Assembly (NCBI RefSeq): GCF_000708265.2
Contig: NZ_JCKI01000001.1
Coordinates: forward strand, 620,001 to 684,000
Source of the DNA: Pedobacter sp. R20-19
Lineage (GTDB): Bacteria; Bacteroidota; Bacteroidia; Sphingobacteriales; Sphingobacteriaceae
Direction: 5' to 3'
DNA length: 64,000 nt
The number at the start of each line of letters is the position of its first letter. The stretch's first letter is position 1. Of the stretch, positions 59,497 through 64,000 are shown in pieces. Under the pieces are notes generated by a model, which saw only the letters and a program-made list of their open reading frames with translations, did no database searches and was not told where the DNA came from. A program made the position numbers and the translations under genes.

Positions 59497-60303
59497 ATGA
59501 TATTTAAATTTATTAATAAGAAGCTAGCTATTATAGCAGCCATCGGTTTGCTTGCTTATGTGCCACTTCAGGCGAATGCCTGGGGCATGATTGGTCATCG
59601 CATCGTTGGCGAAATTGCAGATAGCTATTTAAAGGCTAAAACCCGCAAGGCTATTCAGGCTATTTTAGGTACAGAATCATTGGCGATGTCTGCTAACTGG
59701 GGTGATTTTATAAAATCGGATTCTACTTATAATTATATGTATAATTGGCATTTTGTAAACCTTCCGGGTGGTTTAGATAAACAGGGCGTTTATAATATTT
59801 TAGAAACTGAAAAAGCACCGAATCTTTACAACAAAATTATCGATCTGACAGCTGTTTTAAAAAATGCGAATAGTACCGCATCTGAAAAAAAGTTAGCCTT
59901 AAGGATGTTGGTACACATGGCAGGCGATTTGTGCCAGCCGATGCATGTGGCGCACAAGGAAGACTTAGGTGGTAACAGGGTTTCGGTGATGTGGTTCAAT
60001 GAAAAATCTAACTTGCATCGGGTATGGGATGAGCAATTAATCGAATATCAGCAGCTAAGTTATACGGAATTTGCAAAGGCGATTAATCATCCTTCAGCTA
60101 TTCAACTATATAATTGGCAAAATACAAACTTAAAAGATTGTGTTTACGATGCTTATACCATTTGCAGCAAGATTTATGAGGGTACAAAACCAGATTCCAA
60201 ATTAAGTTACCGATACAATTTCGATTGGTCAGAAATCCTTAACCAGCAATTATTAAAAGGTGGAGTTCGTTTGGCTAAGATGCTTAACGATATTTACGGA
60301 TAA
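59497..60303 (+). CDS. S1/P1-type nuclease, exported
   Basis: A 268-residue zinc-dependent S1/P1 nuclease. A signal peptide ends QANA, so the mature chain starts with Trp (WGMIGHRIVGEIADSYL). In this family the mature N-terminal Trp itself ligates zinc. Further ligands fall in WHFVNLP, MLVHMAGDLCQPMHVAHKED and NLHRVWDEQL. It should cut single-stranded DNA and RNA in the periplasm or outside the cell, perhaps for phosphate or nucleoside scavenging. I chose the ATG at 59497 over a GTG at 59476. A terminator follows. Confidence 0.92.
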   Translation: MIFKFINKKLAIIAAIGLLAYVPLQANAWGMIGHRIVGEIADSYLKAKTRKAIQAILGTESLAMSANWGDFIKSDSTYNYMYNWHFVNLPGGLDKQGVYNILETEKAPNLYNKIIDLTAVLKNANSTASEKKLALRMLVHMAGDLCQPMHVAHKEDLGGNRVSVMWFNEKSNLHRVWDEQLIEYQQLSYTEFAKAINHPSAIQLYNWQNTNLKDCVYDAYTICSKIYEGTKPDSKLSYRYNFDWSEILNQQLLKGGVRLAKMLNDIYG

Positions 60304-60317
60304 CTTATATCAGCTTT

Positions 60318-60346
60318 AAATCCTCCAAAAATTGGGGGATTTTTTT
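60318..60346 (+). terminator. Terminator of the S1/P1 nuclease gene
   Basis: AAATCCTCC pairs with GGGGGATTT (one T-G wobble) around a 7-nt loop, and T5 follows. Confidence 0.75.
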
Positions 60347-60396
60347 ATGTAGCAAATTCATTGTTATTTTCGTTTACCTTATATAATCTAAATCAT

Positions 60397-60816
60397 ATGA
60401 GAAAATTACTATTTGTACTTTTAATTTGCACAGCAGTTGCCTGCACAAAGGATACCGCTAAAATGCTTATTTCAAAAAAATGGGTAATCGAGTCAGTAAC
60501 AGTTACGCCTGCAATAACTCTAGGTGGTAAGACTGATACTAATTATATCGCACTGTCTGGACCAGAAAGTTGTGTAGCCAACTTATCACTCTCATTTGCG
60601 GCAGATAGTACTTATGTGGCTGGGGCCAATGGAGCGCTTTGCGATATGATGGCTGATGCCAGTGTAAAGACCTGGAAAAAAGAGGACAACAAGATCATTT
60701 TGTCTGCTTCTCCTTCCGCTCCGCTCTTTTTTGACGGTAAAAAACTAACTCAGACAACCACAACTCAACAAAACGGGACCACATATACTTTTGTATATAC
60801 CTATAAATCTAAATAA
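60397..60816 (+). CDS. Hypothetical lipoprotein (lipocalin-like layout)
   Basis: A 139-residue lipoprotein with lipobox AVAC (Cys16) after MRKLLFVLLICT. The rest resembles Bacteroidota lipocalin-like proteins: SKKWVIESVTVTP followed by strands with repeated Trp/Tyr/Thr and VKTWKKEDNKIILSAS. No known function. The start at 60397 replaces a longer TTG-initiated frame. Its stop lies 1 bp before the phosphatase start, indicating coupling. Confidence 0.75.
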   Translation: MRKLLFVLLICTAVACTKDTAKMLISKKWVIESVTVTPAITLGGKTDTNYIALSGPESCVANLSLSFAADSTYVAGANGALCDMMADASVKTWKKEDNKIILSASPSAPLFFDGKKLTQTTTTQQNGTTYTFVYTYKSK

Positions 60817-60817
60817 T

Positions 60818-61252
60818 TTGAAAATTTTAATGGTCTGCCTCGGTAATATTTGTCGTTCGCCTTTGGCAGAAGGCATTATGCGTCATCTGGCAAAACAACA
60901 AAACTTAGATTGGGAAATTGCATCAGCCGGAACAGGAAACTGGCACATCGGCCAGGCACCCGATGACAGAAGTATAGCCGCCGCCCAAAATTGTGGTTAC
61001 GACATTAGTTTGCAAATAGCACAGCAATTTTCACCTGCTATGTTTTCGCAGTACGATTGGATTTTGGTCATGGATCGAAAAAATTTAAGGGATGTAAAGA
61101 ACCTTGCAAAAACTAAAGAAGCACAGCAAAAGGTTAAACTTTTTTTAGATGATGAAGAATTGATAGACCCGTATTGGGATGATACTTTATTTGCCACAGT
61201 TTGTAAACAAGTTGAAGAAAGATGTAAAGAAATTATCAAAGAACTTTCTTAG
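60818..61252 (+). CDS. Low-molecular-weight protein tyrosine phosphatase
   Basis: A 144-residue LMW-PTP. The P-loop C(x)5R is VCLGNICRSPLAEG, with Cys7 and Arg13, and the acid Asp is in IDPYWDD. The likely start is a TTG at 60818: KILMVCLG supplies the first beta strand, and the next ATG at 60830 would remove it. The gene starts 1 bp after the lipoprotein stop. In bacteria these enzymes often act on tyrosine kinases of polysaccharide export, but none is in the window. Confidence 0.92.
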   Translation: MKILMVCLGNICRSPLAEGIMRHLAKQQNLDWEIASAGTGNWHIGQAPDDRSIAAAQNCGYDISLQIAQQFSPAMFSQYDWILVMDRKNLRDVKNLAKTKEAQQKVKLFLDDEELIDPYWDDTLFATVCKQVEERCKEIIKELS

Positions 61253-61302
61253 ATTTAGGATTAAATAGCAACCCGTTGATCATAAGCTAACCAAATTTTA
61301 AG

Positions 61303-62064
61303 ATGAAAAAAATATTCGTACTGATGATTACCCTGGTCATCTGTCACAGTAATTTATTTGCAAAAAGTAATTTGAGAATTTTGGTATTCTCTAAAACCAA
61401 AGGATTCCGTCACGCTTCTATTGAAGACGGTAAAAAGGCCCTAATTAGCCTTGGTAAGCAATATCATTACCAGGTAGATACCACAGAAAATGCAATCCTG
61501 TTTACAGAAGATAATTTAAAGAAATATGCGGCAGTTATCTTTTTAAGTACAACCGGCGATGTGTTGAATGAGGTACAACAATCTGCTTTTGAACGTTATA
61601 TTCAGGCCGGTGGTGGTTATGTAGGTATTCATGCAGCCACAGACACTGAGTATGAGTGGCCATGGTACGGAAAACTGGCCGGTGCTTATTTCAGCAGCCA
61701 CCCTGAAATACAGGAGGCAAGATTCGTTATTAAAGATAAAAATCATCCTTCAACCAAATTTTTAACAGATTCGATATGGATGCATAAAGATGAACTGTAT
61801 AATTTCAAGGATATCAATCCGGATCTTAAGGTGTTAATTACTCTGGATGAATCATCCTACAAAGGTGGAAAAAATGGCAATTTCCATCCCTTTAGCTGGT
61901 ATCATTCATATGATGGTGGCCGAGCCTTTTACACAGCAATGGGTCATACTAAAGAATGCTGGAGCGATCAAAAATTCCTGATGCATTTAAACGGAGGCAT
62001 AACATATGCAATTGGAAAGCATCAAAAACTGGATTACCGTAAAGCAAAGTCGAAACTGCTATAA
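61303..62064 (+). CDS. ThuA domain (trehalose-utilisation-like) exported protein
   Basis: A 253-residue protein with a signal peptide (MKKIFVLMITLVICHSNLFA) and a ThuA glutamine-amidotransferase-like fold. Family markers are LVFSKTKGFRHASIEDG, GGGYVGIHAATDTEYEWPW and WYHSYDGGRAFYTAMGHT. These proteins occur widely in Bacteroidota with carbohydrate genes, but the catalytic Cys of amidotransferases is lacking and the role is unproven. Fifty bp after the phosphatase gene, same strand. Confidence 0.9.
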   Translation: MKKIFVLMITLVICHSNLFAKSNLRILVFSKTKGFRHASIEDGKKALISLGKQYHYQVDTTENAILFTEDNLKKYAAVIFLSTTGDVLNEVQQSAFERYIQAGGGYVGIHAATDTEYEWPWYGKLAGAYFSSHPEIQEARFVIKDKNHPSTKFLTDSIWMHKDELYNFKDINPDLKVLITLDESSYKGGKNGNFHPFSWYHSYDGGRAFYTAMGHTKECWSDQKFLMHLNGGITYAIGKHQKLDYRKAKSKLL

Positions 62065-62242
62065 TCAACTTTAAAGATTCAGGAAATTGTTTAATCAATT
62101 TGAAATCAAAATCACATCATTATAAATGTCAGTTAATGATATGAAGATATATTGTAGCAGTTTCAAGAATAAAAATTTAAAAATAATTACAAACTATTCC
62201 AGGCAGATCATGTTCCATTAATACATCAAAACTTATAAAAAC

Positions 62243-62698
62243 ATGAATACTGCAACAATAACAACAGAAGTATTAAACGATCTGGTTCAAATTAATAATG
62301 ACCGTATTGCCGGTTATGAAAAAGCCCGTGCAGAATTAAAAGATGAGGATGCAGATTTAAAATCTTTATTTCTGGATATGATCTCAGAGAGTCAGAAATA
62401 TAAAATGGCTTTAGGAACGGAGATATCTGCCTTAGGAGAAGACATCGATACAGGTACCACTAATTCTGGAAAAATCTATAGAGCATGGATGGATGTTAAA
62501 GCATTATTTACAGGCCATGATAGAAAAACAGTATTAAATAATTGCGAAGGTGGAGAAGATGCTGCTCAAAATGCTTATAAAATGGCTTTAGAGGTAGAAG
62601 ATCTTCCTGCACACATCAGAACGCTGATTTCAGATCAAAAGGCCTCGTTGAGAACTTCTCATGATGAAGTTAAAAGATTACGCGATAGTCAGGCATAA
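62243..62698 (+). CDS. PA2169 family four-helix-bundle protein (DUF2383)
   Basis: A 151-residue helical protein of the PA2169/DUF2383 family. It starts EVLNDLVQINNDRIAGYEKA and has the conserved DRKTVLNNCEGGEDAAQNAYKMAL split around residues 92-115 (LNNCEGGEDAAQNAYKMAL). The fold is ferritin-like but the metal ligands are not evident. Such proteins are stress-related in this phylum. Single gene with a strong terminator after it. Confidence 0.88.
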   Translation: MNTATITTEVLNDLVQINNDRIAGYEKARAELKDEDADLKSLFLDMISESQKYKMALGTEISALGEDIDTGTTNSGKIYRAWMDVKALFTGHDRKTVLNNCEGGEDAAQNAYKMALEVEDLPAHIRTLISDQKASLRTSHDEVKRLRDSQA

Positions 62699-62716
62699 GA
62701 ATTTTTAGTTTAATAG

Positions 62717-62757
62717 AAAAGGCCTCCTAATTTAAATCAGGAGGCCTTTTTATTTTT
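62717..62757. terminator. Bidirectional terminator between PA2169-family gene and cphA
   Basis: AAAAGGCCTCCT and AGGAGGCCTTTT form a 12-bp stem around a 10-nt loop. T-rich sequence follows on the plus strand and T4 on the minus strand, suiting both convergent genes. Confidence 0.88.
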
Positions 62758-64000
62758 AAGATTCCAACTCTCTATCCAGGTGTTCAGTTACCCTTTGAAT
62801 GGTGTTATCTATGGTATTACTTAGTATGGTTAAGTACGATCCTTTTTTAGCAGAATCAATGGCAATTTGTAAACACTCCGTGCTTCTATTGTTAATGATG
62901 ATTTCCTTATTTGGGTCAACCTCCTTAATGCCTCGAATCAATAAATTGATCAGTTCATCTTGCTTACGGCCACGCAGGTATTTCTCCTGACAGATATAAA
63001 TTTTATCGAACATTTGAGCAGATATGCGTGCGGTTTCAATAATATCTTCATCACGTCTGTCGCCCGTTCCTGAAATGATGCCAACATGTTCGGTGGCTTC
63101 AACACTTTGTAAATAGGCTTTAACACCATTAAATCCATCCGGATTGTGTGCAAAGTCTACCAGTACTTTGAAGTCTTTGAATCTGAAAACATTCATTCTA
63201 CCTGGCGTATGTGCTGCAGATGGAATAAAAGTTTCAAGTGCTAAGCGAATGTCTTCAGGTTTATAACCCCATAAATATGTTGCTAAAGTTGCAGCCAGAA
63301 CATTCTGAATCATAAAGTTTACTGCCCCACCAAAAGTTAGAGGTATATGCGTTGCTTTATCAACCCTTAGTTTCCAATCACCTGTTTTGATGGTGATATA
63401 GCCATTTTCATATATTGCTGCGATACCACCTTTTCTGCAATGCTCCTTAATTACCGGATTGTTTTCATCCATACTAAAATAAGCTACATTACAACGGGCA
63501 TCTCTGGCAATTTTAACACAATAACCATTGTCTGCATTTAATACGGCCCAACCTTTACGGCGTACGGCCCCAACAACTACAGCCTTTACCCTTGTTAAAT
63601 CATCAAGATTATGAATATCAGAAATACCCAAATGATCTTCCTGAATATTCGTTACAACACCAATATCACATGCATTAAATCCCAATCCAGCTCTTAATAT
63701 TCCACCACGTGCCGTTTCCAGTACTGCAAATTCAACGGTTGGATCTTTTAAAATAAATTCAGCACTTACCGGTCCAGTGGTATCGCCTTTCATTAACATC
63801 GTGTTATGAACATATACCCCATCACTGGTGGTGTAACCTACGCGTTTACCATTACTCCTGATGATATGGGCAATTAAACGTGTTGTTGTCGTTTTTCCAT
63901 TGGTTCCGGTTACCGCAATAATAGGTATTTGAGATAACCTTCCTTGCGGATAAAGCATATCTACAACAGATGCAGCAACGTTTCTAGGTAAGCCTTCGCT
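62756..64000 (-). CDS. cphA: Cyanophycin synthetase, C-terminal part (5' end outside window)
   Basis: The last 414 residues are visible; the frame is open to the right edge. They form the Mur-ligase-like domain of CphA, which adds arginine to the beta-carboxylate of the poly-aspartate backbone. Markers are PRNVAASVVDMLYP, IPIIAVTGTNGKTTTTR (P-loop), LETARGGILRAGLGF, VVTNIQEDHLGI and the C-terminal half with VLVDFAHNPDGF and SGTGDRRDEDI. The start seen at 63958 (an internal ATG) is not the true one because the coding frame continues upstream. Synthesises a nitrogen reserve outside cyanobacteria, if the missing ATP-grasp half is intact. Confidence 0.9.
   Translation of the reverse strand, partial: SEGLPRNVAASVVDMLYPQGRLSQIPIIAVTGTNGKTTTTRLIAHIIRSNGKRVGYTTSDGVYVHNTMLMKGDTTGPVSAEFILKDPTVEFAVLETARGGILRAGLGFNACDIGVVTNIQEDHLGISDIHNLDDLTRVKAVVVGAVRRKGWAVLNADNGYCVKIARDARCNVAYFSMDENNPVIKEHCRKGGIAAIYENGYITIKTGDWKLRVDKATHIPLTFGGAVNFMIQNVLAATLATYLWGYKPEDIRLALETFIPSAAHTPGRMNVFRFKDFKVLVDFAHNPDGFNGVKAYLQSVEATEHVGIISGTGDRRDEDIIETARISAQMFDKIYICQEKYLRGRKQDELINLLIRGIKEVDPNKEIIINNRSTECLQIAIDSAKKGSYLTILSNTIDNTIQRVTEHLDRELES

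Noticed and set aside
61303..62064. ThuA protein as another glutamine amidotransferase
   Set aside because: The fold is related but no nucleophilic Cys is present at the expected elbow, so amidotransferase activity is not supported.
1..64000. tRNA or rRNA genes
   Set aside because: No clover-leaf pattern with a TTCRA-type T-loop and acceptor pairing was found by eye in the intergenic gaps.
1..64000. CRISPR array, prophage or complete insertion sequence
   Set aside because: No regularly spaced repeat set, no transposase or phage structural genes; the holin-family protein at 32616 belongs to the non-phage envelope type.

Overview
This 64 kb window looks like chromosomal DNA of a Bacteroidota bacterium, most likely Sphingobacteriaceae (Pedobacter-like). 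The evidence is the AT-rich sequence, type IX secretion/gliding genes (porV and a gldJ-like lipoprotein), many TAnnTTTG -7 promoter elements, scarce Shine-Dalgarno sites, an abundance of lipoproteins and TonB-type barrels, and Bacteroidota family proteins (DUF5687, Pr6Pr, DUF2798, a LytS/LytTR pair). I found no tRNA, rRNA, CRISPR array, prophage or complete insertion sequence. About 59 genes are called. Two are cut by the window edges: the gldJ-like gene on the left and cphA on the right.

Layout. 1-2998: divergent gldJ-like gene and porV, then ispF. 3063-5463: pirin, YceI, a Crp/Fnr regulator and a 52-residue Cys-rich membrane protein. 5616-11625: the most distinctive region, a leftward run of a permuted ATP-grasp-like protein, a class I glutamine amidotransferase, a GCS2 carboxylate-amine ligase, an ATP-grasp ligase with a Lys/Ala tail, and an esterase, with a second esterase divergent. 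Together these look like a pathway for a small peptide or amide metabolite. 11628-15409: DUF2459 protein, VOC protein, coiled-coil protein, typA. 15637-16936: NAD salvage pair (pnuC plus nicotinamide riboside kinase-like) behind a possible attenuator with an 18-codon leader ORF. 17239-23260: small exported protein, carB lacking the allosteric domain, and a TonB-type barrel. 23527-28021: M49-like zinc peptidase lipoprotein, amidase lipoprotein, glnS. 28319-33420: B12-binding protein with enoyl-CoA hydratase, sigma-54 activator, AI-2E-type permease, and three small envelope proteins. 33617-36735: aspS, Crp/Fnr regulator, DUF2798, NTF2-like. 36939-39427: ECF sigma, membrane anti-sigma candidate, exported beta-repeat protein. 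39609-45927: S41 peptidase, TlpA-like protein, TerC, Pr6Pr, bestrophin, MHS-type MFS transporter with a small membrane partner. 46026-52703: OmpA lipoprotein, ABC ATPase plus DUF5687 permease, rarA, second MHS transporter, methyltransferase. 52905-56707: hisS and a LytTR/LytS two-component system. 57140-62698: fumC, envelope proteins, S1/P1 nuclease, low-molecular-weight phosphatase, ThuA protein, PA2169-family protein. 62756-64000: C-terminal half of cyanophycin synthetase.

Most of the window is ordinary housekeeping and envelope biology. The parts worth following up are the 5.6-11.6 kb amidoligase/esterase cluster, the pnuC leader, the ECF sigma/beta-repeat cassette, the YtxH/holin-like/coupled-gene group, and several intergenic inverted repeats that look like members of dispersed families.
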